Source: an uncultured Algibacter sp. (GTDB taxonomy: Bacteria > Bacteroidota > Bacteroidia > Flavobacteriales > Flavobacteriaceae). From it: a stretch of 64,000 nucleotides of DNA. Below are positions 46,226 to 54,443 of this stretch, in pieces; positions within the stretch are counted from its first letter, which is position 1; each line of letters opens with the position of its first letter. Location: the NCBI GenBank assembly GCA_947502405.1, contig CANMZT010000002.1, positions 62,001 through 126,000 on the forward strand. The letters run 5' to 3'. The position numbers and the translations under genes were made by a program. Under the pieces are notes generated by a model. That model did no database searches and was not told the origin of the DNA. It saw nothing but the letters and a program-made list of their open reading frames with translations.

Positions 46226-47836
46226 TTAATTTATTTTTTGTCTTAATTCTAAATCATAAACGTCTCCGTCTTTTAATAGAACTGGATTACCAATTTTTTC
46301 TAGTGCCATATCTTCACTATCGCTATAATCTTTTAGATCATAGAAAGTAACAGCGTTTTTGCCTAATACTTCAGCTTTAGTGCCTTGAACAAATATTGCT
46401 GTAGCCTCATCAATACCTATACCTAGCATTTGAGGGTGTTTTACTAATAAGTACGGTAATTTCTTCTCTCTATCACGTTGCCTAAAATGTGCATCTATTA
46501 TTACGCCTTTTAAAAACCCTAAACCTTCATCATTGCCTTCCATCCATATGTTTCTATTAGTTCTTGGGTCTCCTCTAACAAGAAAATCGCCTTGAATTTG
46601 CGCACCAGCTGAAGTACCTAAAATTAAGCCTCCTCTTTTTAGAAGTTTATCCATTTCCTCATGAACGGTTGTATTTAAATAGGCATCCATAAACTTGTAA
46701 GTTCTTCCTCCTCCAAAATACACCGCATCGGCATTTTTAATAGCTTCAATTAATGCTAGGTCTTCACCTTGATTTATGCCTGAAACTCCAGTTTTAGTAT
46801 GGTAAACAGAAACATTTTTGCACCCTAATTTTTTTAGTTGCTTTGCTCCGTAAGACTCTTTACTTTGCGATACGCATACGTATTTAGCGTTTGTGCCTCC
46901 TGAAAATTTTATAACTCTTTCCCACATCCCTTCTGGATATCCGCTTCCACCAATAATTAATAACGCACCACTTTCTACATTAGGAATTGGGGCTTTTACG
47001 GGAGGAAAAACATCTTGAGTTCTTTGTATAGCCGACCTATTCCAAGAAATTAAATCTGTATCGTAACGGAGTTCAACAGGTCGTTCAAGCAACATCTCCC
47101 GAGCTTGCCAATTGCCATTTGCAGCTACTTTTAAAGTTACTTTTTCTCGACCAACTATAGATACTTCCCTGCCGCTATGTATAGCTACTGATGCCTTTTT
47201 TGGAATATCCCACCCCACTATACCAGGAAGCTCGTCTATTATTTCATTAAACTTAGCAGCGTTACTTTGGGTGAAAATCATTGAGTTCGGTAAAACATCA
47301 AACCCTTTTACAACCTTATCGTCTCTTTCTAAAAAAGTAGCTAAACTTTCTGCAGCTTTACCTTTTGCCCCAATTACACCACCTCTTTTTAAAACCTTTT
47401 CGATGTTAGACTTCACCTCTGTTTTAGCTGAAGACAATAAATAATCTCCGGCTAACCAAATCGCAGTTGCAGTATCAAAATGTAACTGTTCTTTTTCTAA
47501 AGACTTTTTGTCTTTATCTAATACTATTTTGATAACCTTTCCAAAATTTTCTCGCCATGTTTTTAAATCTTCAGAGGTGTTACCATCAGTTAAAACAACT
47601 AATTCCCCATCTTTTCCGCTACCTAAATAACTAAAAGTTTTGTTTTGAATATGATTCATTCCATCAGTTCCTACTAAAAATATTGCGCCATGGATTGGAG
47701 ACACCACCTCAACCTTATCAGGTGATTTTCTATCGTTATTAGTTATTTGAGAATTACTTACTGTAGTAGCAAATAAAAAAAAGACGATACACAATCTAAT
47801 TTTTAAGAAAAACTGGAATTGTAATGTTCCGCACAT
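46226..47836 (-). CDS. Exported S51-family peptidase (cyanophycinase-like) with a degenerate N-terminal S51 domain
   Basis: 536 aa with an N-terminal hydrophobic signal (CIVFFLFATTVSNSQ). The C-terminal half (about 288-510) is a cyanophycinase-type S51 domain: LLIIGGSGYPEGMW, DAVYFGGGRTYKFMDAY, nucleophile S409 in GLILGTSAGAQIQGDF, and IIDAHFRQRDREKKL with H450. The N-terminal half (about 48-190) repeats the same plan (AIFLVGTDGM, TAIWLAGDYLLSS, KRGGVIGAKGKAAES), but the nucleophile elbow has lost Ser, so it should be inactive. Cyanophycinases cut cyanophycin into beta-Asp-Arg dipeptides; other S51 members cut Asp-X dipeptides. An exported form beside a SusC/D pair suggests extracellular or periplasmic polyamide or peptide breakdown. 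The divergent Lrp gene probably regulates it. Confidence 0.8.
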   Translation of the reverse strand: MCGTLQFQFFLKIRLCIVFFLFATTVSNSQITNNDRKSPDKVEVVSPIHGAIFLVGTDGMNHIQNKTFSYLGSGKDGELVVLTDGNTSEDLKTWRENFGKVIKIVLDKDKKSLEKEQLHFDTATAIWLAGDYLLSSAKTEVKSNIEKVLKRGGVIGAKGKAAESLATFLERDDKVVKGFDVLPNSMIFTQSNAAKFNEIIDELPGIVGWDIPKKASVAIHSGREVSIVGREKVTLKVAANGNWQAREMLLERPVELRYDTDLISWNRSAIQRTQDVFPPVKAPIPNVESGALLIIGGSGYPEGMWERVIKFSGGTNAKYVCVSQSKESYGAKQLKKLGCKNVSVYHTKTGVSGINQGEDLALIEAIKNADAVYFGGGRTYKFMDAYLNTTVHEEMDKLLKRGGLILGTSAGAQIQGDFLVRGDPRTNRNIWMEGNDEGLGFLKGVIIDAHFRQRDREKKLPYLLVKHPQMLGIGIDEATAIFVQGTKAEVLGKNAVTFYDLKDYSDSEDMALEKIGNPVLLKDGDVYDLELRQKIN

Positions 47837-47868
47837 ATTTTATATCTAATTGAAGTTATTAGTACACT

Positions 47869-47876
47869 CAAAGTTA
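47869..47876 (-). promoter_or_regulatory. -10-like box of the S51-aminotransferase-ridA operon
   Basis: On the minus strand TAACTTTG matches the Bacteroidetes TAnnTTTG consensus 33 nt in front of the start codon at 47836. I found no convincing TTG element at the usual upstream distance. Confidence 0.45.
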
Positions 47877-47939
47877 AGCTTAAATGATATTTTAAGTAAA
47901 TCGATTAATTGTTTTTTAAAGCATTTTTACTTTAATTTG

Positions 47940-47953
47940 TGTTGTAAACAACA
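47940..47953. promoter_or_regulatory. Short palindrome in the divergent Lrp/S51 promoter region
   Basis: TGTTG-TAAA-CAACA is a perfect 5-bp inverted repeat, 17 bp before the Lrp start codon and upstream of the divergent S51 operon. It is a candidate Lrp/AsnC site. This rests only on position and symmetry. Confidence 0.4.
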
Positions 47954-47970
47954 AAAAATTCGTTGATTCA

Positions 47971-48387
47971 ATGGTGGATAATGTAGATTTAAAATTGATT
48001 GAGCTTCTTAAAAAAAATTCACGTTTATCTTTTGCAGATTTAGGAAGAAAAATAAACCTATCGCCATCGTCGGTTAGAGAACGTGTTCAAAAGATGGAAG
48101 ACGAAGGTATAATCAAAAGATATATTACTGAAATTGATAATAAAAAAATAGGACTAGACTTGGAGGCTTTTATTTTAATTAAAGCTTTCCCTGGTAAATT
48201 GCAGTATGCCATAAAAACCGTATCTAAATTCCCAGAAGTTGTGCAAGCGCATCGCATTACAGGTAACCAAAATATTCATTTAAAAGTAGTTGTTGCTAAC
48301 CAAGTAGGTTTACAAAAGCTACTAGATAAACTAATGCAGTTTGGTGACACTAATACGTTTTTAATTTTATCAGGAATTAAAAATTAA
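47971..48387 (+). CDS. Lrp/AsnC-family transcriptional regulator
   Basis: 138 aa. The N-terminal HTH (VDLKLIELLKKNSRLSFADLGRKINLSPSSVRERVQKMEDEGIIKRYITEID) and the C-terminal RAM domain (AFILIKAFPGKLQYAIKTVSKFPEVVQAHRITGNQNIHLKVVV) are both complete. Lrp-type proteins bind amino acids and usually act on an adjacent, divergent operon. Here that is the S51 peptidase-aminotransferase-ridA operon, starting 134 bp away on the other strand. This supports an amino acid or peptide as the inducer of the block. Confidence 0.93.
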   Translation: MVDNVDLKLIELLKKNSRLSFADLGRKINLSPSSVRERVQKMEDEGIIKRYITEIDNKKIGLDLEAFILIKAFPGKLQYAIKTVSKFPEVVQAHRITGNQNIHLKVVVANQVGLQKLLDKLMQFGDTNTFLILSGIKN

Positions 48388-48414
48388 ACAAAAAGCTTTT
48401 ACTTCTTCTAAACT

Positions 48415-51375
48415 TTAATTGTATAATAATCTTTTTACAACACCTTCGTTTGTTTTCAAAAGATATACACCTTTTGAATATCTTGAAATATCTAGTACAG
48501 TTCCTTTTCCTTCAGAAATTTTTCTCCCTAATAAAGAGTAGACTTCCCACGTTTTAGATTTGCTTAAATAAAATATTCCATCTCTACTTGGTACTGGATA
48601 TACCTTAAAATCATTTTGAAGCGCAAATTCATCAACACTTAAGCTTCCAATTCTATTTAATGTAATATAGTCATAACTAGGGCCAGCACCCCCGTTAGGT
48701 ATTCTTAATTCCAAAACCCAAAGTCCACTTTGCAAATCAAATTCATCTGAGGCATAATCCTGAAAATCACCACCTCCGTTAATTTTTCTTATCCCATCAG
48801 TAGTTGAGTTATTTGGAGCAGAAAACAATAATTCAGTTGTTGACAAATCTTTTGGCAATAGGTAGGCCTGAAAAGGTTTTGAATTACTGGAAAAGGTGGC
48901 ATAATTTACCAACATTTCGTAGCGTCCGCTTTCTGTGATGTTTATGGTATATCTTGTATATTCGTTACCACTGATCCCTGTTGTTACAAATCCCGTACCT
49001 CCTAATGCAATATCAACATCATCACCTACTTCTGTACGATAGACTCCCCCAGAATTCCCCACAGAAGAATCAAAAAACGCCAATCCTGAACCTCCTAAAT
49101 CGTAATCTTCAGTTTGTATAACACCGGGAACCATATGGGCTGTTCCTAAAAACGGCCTTGTTGGATAATCTGTACTTGTTACTATAATTGTGCTTTCCTT
49201 GGTTCTGCCTCTATCATCTGTCAAAACTAATTTTAAATTATAGGTACCTTCAACAATATTTTCTAGAATCGAATCATTTTGTCCAGAATATCCCCATGTG
49301 AACGGCGCAGAAGAAACACTACGTACCAAAACGTCATTTATAAAAAGTTCCATATTGGCAATGTTCTCGGGTACGCTGGTTGTAGAAGCCTCAACCTCAA
49401 TAGAATTCCCTGGTTCAATATTATCCAAATTATTGGGCGTCACAAACATTGGTGCTTCTATAATTGGAACCGTCTGCACATTTATTTTATCTAAATTAAA
49501 TCCACCGTTCTGCACATTAAGTTTCAACGCATGCAAGCCTTTTGTTAACGGGATGGTTAATCTAGTAGCAGTTTGAAAATCGGTAGCACTGGCCGTTTGT
49601 GGCAATGAAAAGTTATTGAAAACAACAACGTCGTCGATCTCTATACTCACCAAAGCTCCTGCAGTTGCAGATGCGTAAACAAATTCAAAATCGTAATCAT
49701 CGGCATTTAAAACATTGACATCATATTTTAACCATTCGCCATTTTGGGTATCCCCAACGTAAGTGATACCGGTGTCCGTCCCCACATCTACTCCATTGGT
49801 ATCAATGCCTGGACTCAATGTATTGTCGGAAGTTGTATCTGAAAAGCCAACGCCTTCTCCACCATCTTTATAATCTTCGGCCTCAATAGTACCCGCAATA
49901 AGATGGATGGATTCATCAAAATAAATACCTGATAATTTACTTACTGATAGAGGTGGTAATGTAATTGTGCCTGTACCTTCTTTCACTAATTCTAATGGAT
50001 CAGAAAAATAGTCTACAGGAGCTACTACTCCTAAATTATCAAATATTAAGGCTTCATGCTTGAATGATCTTGAATAAACGGTGCCATCGAACTTCAACTC
50101 AAATGTTACGGGCTTATTAGTTAAGTTAACCGCTACTACTTTAGTTTCTCCAAATGCATCAGTAGTAGCTCTTGCATTTACGGCATTTACTGAACCACGA
50201 GATACTGCTAATTGTGCTGAAGAGGTTACTGTTCCGCCCATCAATGTTGCATCTCTAAATACATCCTGAATAATTTCATAAGTAGATAAATACCCTCGTT
50301 TTTGTAGAGGATATACTGGCTCTCTATCACTACCAACAACCACCATAGCATTTAAAACACGATTAAATATAAACCAGTTAGCACGTTCATAAACATCTTG
50401 GTTTTCTGCCATAAACATAAATACATCGGCCATACCTAAACAGGCGCCTCCATGTACTTCAGAACCTGCTGAAACACCCCACTCTGTTAACCATACAGGT
50501 TTTCCCGGTGCAAAAGCTCTCACCCAATCAACATCTTCTGCCAATTCTAATTTTGAGGTTAATAACGCACTGTAAGCACTATTACTTTCTCCAGGTACAT
50601 CAGGATCTGCTCCTAAGTATTTGTGAATGGTAATGGCATCAAAAAAAGTACCGTCGCCTTTAATGGTATTATTATAATCCTCGTGGGTTCTTCTCCAACT
50701 TAAAGGCAAAGACAATTTAATATTTGGAAATTCTGCTTTAAGCGCACTTGAAACTTCGGATGCAGCAGCTAAATACATTTCTGGTGTTTCAGTCCTTAAA
50801 GCGCGTTGGCCTTTCCAAAAATGCTCATTTCCTAGTTCTATGGCCTTAACTTCTAGACCTAAACCTATATCTTTTTGTGCTCTGGCTACACTGCTTGCTC
50901 CATCATCAAAGTTTATAGAATATGTCCACATCATATCATAGCCCTCTCCTCCTGTTCTATTCTTCTTTTGTGTGTTTAACGCTGCTATACCATCAATGTC
51001 TCCAGTAATGCTTTGGACAAAAATATCTAAGGCATCTTGATGATTTCTATTATCGTAACTATCTTGTTGATAACCATCTGTTTCCCACTCGTAAAAATTG
51101 GCCCATACACCATGGGGAAATCTAATGGTAACTGGGTCTACAAGGTTTATAAAATCTTTTTGAAGTTGAGTATCAAAACCTTGTATATTATAACCTATTA
51201 ATTTATTATTGAAAGGTTCGGTGCTATCGGTATCAACATCTAAGGATGCTGTAATGGTATTTGGTAAAGAGAATGGATATTCCTGACCGAATGATTTTAG
51301 GGACATTATAAAAGTAATACCTATCAAAAGTATTGTCTTAGAAAATTGGATTTTATAAACACCTTGTTGCATCAT
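48415..51375 (-). CDS. Modular clan GH-A glycosidase with two CBM6-like domains and T9SS sorting domain
   Basis: 986 aa with a signal peptide ending LKSFGQ. A (beta/alpha)8 catalytic domain spans about 40-470, with acid/base E184 (AIELGNEHFWKG) and nucleophile E298 (KPVWLTEWGVSAG). These motifs suggest clan GH-A, near GH39, GH51 or agarase-type families, but the family is not certain. Then come a CBM6-like domain (about 485-625, HLIAGTIEAEDYKDGGEGVGFSD), an Ig-like domain (about 635-730), a second CBM6-like domain (about 745-905, GVIQTEDYDLGGSGLAFFD) and a T9SS sorting domain (VYPVPSRDGIFYLSKS...KRLLYN). It is secreted and its substrate is probably a marine polysaccharide. It is a single-gene unit behind operator I and converges on the Lrp gene. 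Confidence 0.75.
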   Translation of the reverse strand: MMQQGVYKIQFSKTILLIGITFIMSLKSFGQEYPFSLPNTITASLDVDTDSTEPFNNKLIGYNIQGFDTQLQKDFINLVDPVTIRFPHGVWANFYEWETDGYQQDSYDNRNHQDALDIFVQSITGDIDGIAALNTQKKNRTGGEGYDMMWTYSINFDDGASSVARAQKDIGLGLEVKAIELGNEHFWKGQRALRTETPEMYLAAASEVSSALKAEFPNIKLSLPLSWRRTHEDYNNTIKGDGTFFDAITIHKYLGADPDVPGESNSAYSALLTSKLELAEDVDWVRAFAPGKPVWLTEWGVSAGSEVHGGACLGMADVFMFMAENQDVYERANWFIFNRVLNAMVVVGSDREPVYPLQKRGYLSTYEIIQDVFRDATLMGGTVTSSAQLAVSRGSVNAVNARATTDAFGETKVVAVNLTNKPVTFELKFDGTVYSRSFKHEALIFDNLGVVAPVDYFSDPLELVKEGTGTITLPPLSVSKLSGIYFDESIHLIAGTIEAEDYKDGGEGVGFSDTTSDNTLSPGIDTNGVDVGTDTGITYVGDTQNGEWLKYDVNVLNADDYDFEFVYASATAGALVSIEIDDVVVFNNFSLPQTASATDFQTATRLTIPLTKGLHALKLNVQNGGFNLDKINVQTVPIIEAPMFVTPNNLDNIEPGNSIEVEASTTSVPENIANMELFINDVLVRSVSSAPFTWGYSGQNDSILENIVEGTYNLKLVLTDDRGRTKESTIIVTSTDYPTRPFLGTAHMVPGVIQTEDYDLGGSGLAFFDSSVGNSGGVYRTEVGDDVDIALGGTGFVTTGISGNEYTRYTINITESGRYEMLVNYATFSSNSKPFQAYLLPKDLSTTELLFSAPNNSTTDGIRKINGGGDFQDYASDEFDLQSGLWVLELRIPNGGAGPSYDYITLNRIGSLSVDEFALQNDFKVYPVPSRDGIFYLSKSKTWEVYSLLGRKISEGKGTVLDISRYSKGVYLLKTNEGVVKRLLYN

Positions 51376-51421
51376 AATCTCTTTTTTTTTTGGAAGTTAC
51401 GTTGAATAAAAGTAAAAAGTG

Positions 51422-51436
51422 TACTGCACACTACTG
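51422..51436 (-). promoter_or_regulatory. PUL direct-repeat operator I (clan GH-A gene)
   Basis: Reads CAGTAGTGTGCAGTA on the minus strand. TAACTTCC (51392-51399) follows after exactly 22 bp, and the start at 51375 is 47 bp from the site. Confidence 0.75.
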
Positions 51437-51805
51437 ATATGTCTTTAAATCTATGTATTGGTAATTAAGTTCTATAACTTACACGTAAATTTCTTACTTG
51501 AAGATTAGAATTAATTCTTTCAATTTGGAAAATTATATTTATTCTCTTATTAGATATTTGCTATTTTAATTTGTGTTTATATACTCTGTACCTCTTAAAT
51601 ATGAGTTTAATATAACGCTTGGGCAGCTATTTAGTAAAGTAACTTCTTCCTAAAGTAATTGCATGGTACATATTACTGTGTTCTATAAATATCACCAAAA
51701 CATTTTTCTCGTATATTTTCTTTGATGAATTCCTATAACCTTGTTGTAATTGTATTTATTGATGTACTTCTTCCAGAACAAAACCTAATTAATTATTATC
51801 CAAAA
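51437..51805. other. Intergenic region, nothing recognised
   Basis: About 370 AT-rich bases between operator I and the terminator behind the GH39 gene. I see no gene, RNA, repeat or second operator. Confidence 0.4.
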
Positions 51806-51843
51806 AAACGCTAACTCCTAAAAAGAATAAGAGCATAGCGTTT
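51806..51843 (-). terminator. Terminator of the GH39 gene
   Basis: Eight-base arms (aaacgcta 51806-51813 and tagcgttt 51836-51843) with a large loop that can pair further (ctc/gag) are followed on the minus strand by a T run. It begins 25 nt past the stop. Confidence 0.7.
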
Positions 51844-51867
51844 AAAATTTGATTCTAATAGTTCTAT

Positions 51868-53565
51868 TTATTCTGGTATTAACTCTAATAGTTTAACAGC
51901 ATGAGGCTCTAAATCTACTTTAAGTATAAGGCTTCCTTCACCTTTAATCACCAATGAATCGGATACTGTTTTTGGTAGTTTTGCTAAACCTTGGTATTTA
52001 GACAAATTAGCACTTAATACATTTTTCCATCCATCACCAAATCTATCTGATATCCTGTTTCCATAAATACGTCCATTAGTATCTTCAGACACACCAGCAG
52101 CTCTTAGATCTTTATAAAGTTCGTGCATCATAATACCGTTATTTTTATCTACTGTCCATTCGCTCATTTTCCATGTATTTCCACTTGAAATGAGACCTCC
52201 TTCTAGTTTAGGATAAATGATACGACTTGAAGTACTAGTTCTAGATGGGTTGTGATTGTATACTAATAAATATATAACATCACCCTTAACAACTGGAATA
52301 ACACCAGCGTAACCACTAAAATTATCTGTTGCTTCTAGTTTATTACCGCCTTCCATTTTTTGGAACATGCGCATTACGTTTTTTCTACCTTGAGGCATAT
52401 CACTACCTTCTATTTCTTGTCCCCAATCATAAATCTCATTAATTCTATATTCATGAACCATATCACCTACTGTAGCGTACCAACTTGCGCCCAATTCAGT
52501 GGCATCAGACAAGCTCAAACCACGTGTTCTATTTTCATCTCTAAGTATTCCAAATTCTTGAATATCTAAAGGAATGTTACTAAACTGCGGATAGCTATTT
52601 AATTTATCTCTGTAGCGCTTAATTTTTCCTGGTAAAGCAACAGTGTTTTGGTCTATCTTTTCGTAGTAAGAAATACTAAAGAAATCCATTTGGGTTCCCT
52701 TTTCACCAGTTACATAATTAGTACCATTAGCACAATGATCGATTAACTCTGTTGTAAATGTAGCAGCACTAGATTCGGTTAGCATATTTCCTGGACCAAC
52801 GATAGCGTCTGGAATCACTTTTAAAACCTCATCAACAGTAATATCATAATGTTTAAAATATTCTTGCATTGTTCCATTCCAATGGTTAGGTGTATAATTG
52901 GGCTCTGTACTTACTCTAAATCGCCAATTTTTAACCTGTTGCATACCAAATTCGTTTACTAGTGTAGTTAAAAATGCATTTACGTACTGCCTCCAATGAT
53001 CATAATTATCCGGAGGACTGGTATTTCCGTAGGTATTTACAACCTTATTAGCAACCATTTCCCATGGTACTTTACTCAAAACAATTCTTGGTTTAAAACC
53101 GGTACTTAAAAAATTTCGCATGGTAGAAACCAGGTCTGTAAAATCAGTGATTATATTTCCTGAAGCATCAACACCTTTGTAATACATATTAAGGTTATCT
53201 GTTCTCCCTCCCATTGACCTAACCAAGTTATAACTTTTAACATAATCTTTGATAGGTTGTAAAGAGTTTCTAAAATTTGAACCATTAAATCGGGATTGAT
53301 TTATCATAGGTCGAGTAGACCAAAAATTATAAAATTCTCCTATTACTGCACCAGTGTTTATAGTAGCTATTTTGCTGGCATCAATATCGGCTTCGTTTAT
53401 GGCTACCGGTTCTGCGGGTTCTTCAGGTTCTTCTGGCTCTTCTGGTTCAGGGTTTTCTATAATTTCCTTCACCATTTCTTCATCTTTAGAACATGTATAT
53501 AATAATGTAAATGATATTATAGACATAACGAATACGAGCAATCTTAGTGTTTTTATTTTTTTCAT
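51868..53565 (-). CDS. GH39-family glycosidase, lipoprotein
   Basis: 565 aa with the lipobox SFTLLYTC (Cys25), then an acidic proline-rich spacer (ENPEPEEPEEPEEPAEP) suited to a surface-exposed position. The GH39 barrel follows, with acid/base E221 in WRFRVSTEPNYTPNHW and nucleophile E337 in IPLDIQEFGILRDE. A C-terminal beta-sandwich starts near residue 430 (GDVIYLLVYNHNPSRTS...). GH39 members are beta-xylosidases, iduronidases or related enzymes, and a GH39 is present in described flavobacterial ulvan loci. Here it may act on the uronic acid or xylose side of ulvan. It has its own operator J. Confidence 0.85.
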   Translation of the reverse strand: MKKIKTLRLLVFVMSIISFTLLYTCSKDEEMVKEIIENPEPEEPEEPEEPAEPVAINEADIDASKIATINTGAVIGEFYNFWSTRPMINQSRFNGSNFRNSLQPIKDYVKSYNLVRSMGGRTDNLNMYYKGVDASGNIITDFTDLVSTMRNFLSTGFKPRIVLSKVPWEMVANKVVNTYGNTSPPDNYDHWRQYVNAFLTTLVNEFGMQQVKNWRFRVSTEPNYTPNHWNGTMQEYFKHYDITVDEVLKVIPDAIVGPGNMLTESSAATFTTELIDHCANGTNYVTGEKGTQMDFFSISYYEKIDQNTVALPGKIKRYRDKLNSYPQFSNIPLDIQEFGILRDENRTRGLSLSDATELGASWYATVGDMVHEYRINEIYDWGQEIEGSDMPQGRKNVMRMFQKMEGGNKLEATDNFSGYAGVIPVVKGDVIYLLVYNHNPSRTSTSSRIIYPKLEGGLISSGNTWKMSEWTVDKNNGIMMHELYKDLRAAGVSEDTNGRIYGNRISDRFGDGWKNVLSANLSKYQGLAKLPKTVSDSLVIKGEGSLILKVDLEPHAVKLLELIPE

Positions 53566-53621
53566 AATCCTTCTTTATTTAGCAATTGAAACAAAAATAA
53601 TACCTTATTTACAGAAAACAA

Positions 53622-53636
53622 CCCTGTAGTGTCATG
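53622..53636 (-). promoter_or_regulatory. PUL direct-repeat operator J (GH39)
   Basis: Reads CATGACACTACAGGG on the minus strand. A perfect TAnnTTTG box, TATTTTTG (53592-53599), follows after exactly 22 bp. Confidence 0.75.
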
Positions 53637-53654
53637 ATAAAACATATCAAACAC

Positions 53655-54434
53655 TTAGAAATGCTTAAGCACTATATCTTTGTATTCAATTTTCATCGGT
53701 GGCCCAACATGAACTTGAACACCAATAAAACCGTTTAAGTTTCTATTTATTGTATCTAAATCGGTTACCTCACTTATCAGAATATCGTTTATGTAGTGTT
53801 GCATGTTGTTACCACTAACTTTTATGTGAACTTTATTCCATGCGTTTGGTTTAATATTTGTCTTAAGCTCTTGTTTGGTCGCCAAAGTATCCAATACATT
53901 TCGAGTTTGCCAGCAATTCTTTTTTACATTCTTACGCAAATTATTTTCAGGAATACTATCGGGCATGGTAGTAATACTTACTTTTTCTCCCATATAGGCT
54001 AAAGTAGTACGCTTTTTTTCTTCGTAATTTTGACCAGTGTACCTGTTTCTTCCGTCTATATCACATTGATAGCCTCGAAGTGCATAAGGTGTATCTTCAA
54101 TAATTTCACTTCGGTAATTGATACCGCTGTTTCCAAATTCTGATATTCTATACTCTAGTTTTAATTCGAAGTTATCGGGCTGTTCTTTTTTATAAATGAT
54201 GAAGGAATTGCGTTTTAAAATGGTTTCGGGTGTTACCTCGCCTATTAAAATGCCGTTTTCAACCCGCCAATATGTGAGGTCTCCTTCCCAACCTTCAAGG
54301 TTTTCGCCATTGAATATTGAAATAAAATCGTTTTCATTTTTATCATAAACCTCTTTTTGATTGTGTTTACATGAAGTTGTTATTACAACCAGTAAAAGCA
54401 ATAATTTGTAAAATTTCTTTGAAATGTTATTCAT
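53655..54434 (-). CDS. DUF1080 / 3-keto-disaccharide hydrolase-like lipoprotein
   Basis: 259 aa with the lipobox LVVITTSC. The concanavalin-like jelly roll of PF06439 is recognisable from FISIFNGENLEGWEGDLTYWRVENGILIGEV, FELKLEYRISEFGNSGINYRSE, YQCDIDGRNRYTGQNYEE, AWNKVHIKVSGNNMQHYINDILISEV and NGFIGVQVHVGPPMKIEYKDI. The family includes enzymes acting on 3-keto-glycosides, and many members are uncharacterised PUL lipoproteins. It starts 9 nt after the sulfatase and ends the operon that begins at 60960. Whether it is an enzyme or a binding protein here is unknown. Confidence 0.8.
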   Translation of the reverse strand: MNNISKKFYKLLLLLVVITTSCKHNQKEVYDKNENDFISIFNGENLEGWEGDLTYWRVENGILIGEVTPETILKRNSFIIYKKEQPDNFELKLEYRISEFGNSGINYRSEIIEDTPYALRGYQCDIDGRNRYTGQNYEEKKRTTLAYMGEKVSITTMPDSIPENNLRKNVKKNCWQTRNVLDTLATKQELKTNIKPNAWNKVHIKVSGNNMQHYINDILISEVTDLDTINRNLNGFIGVQVHVGPPMKIEYKDIVLKHF

Positions 54435-54443
54435 AATAAAAAA

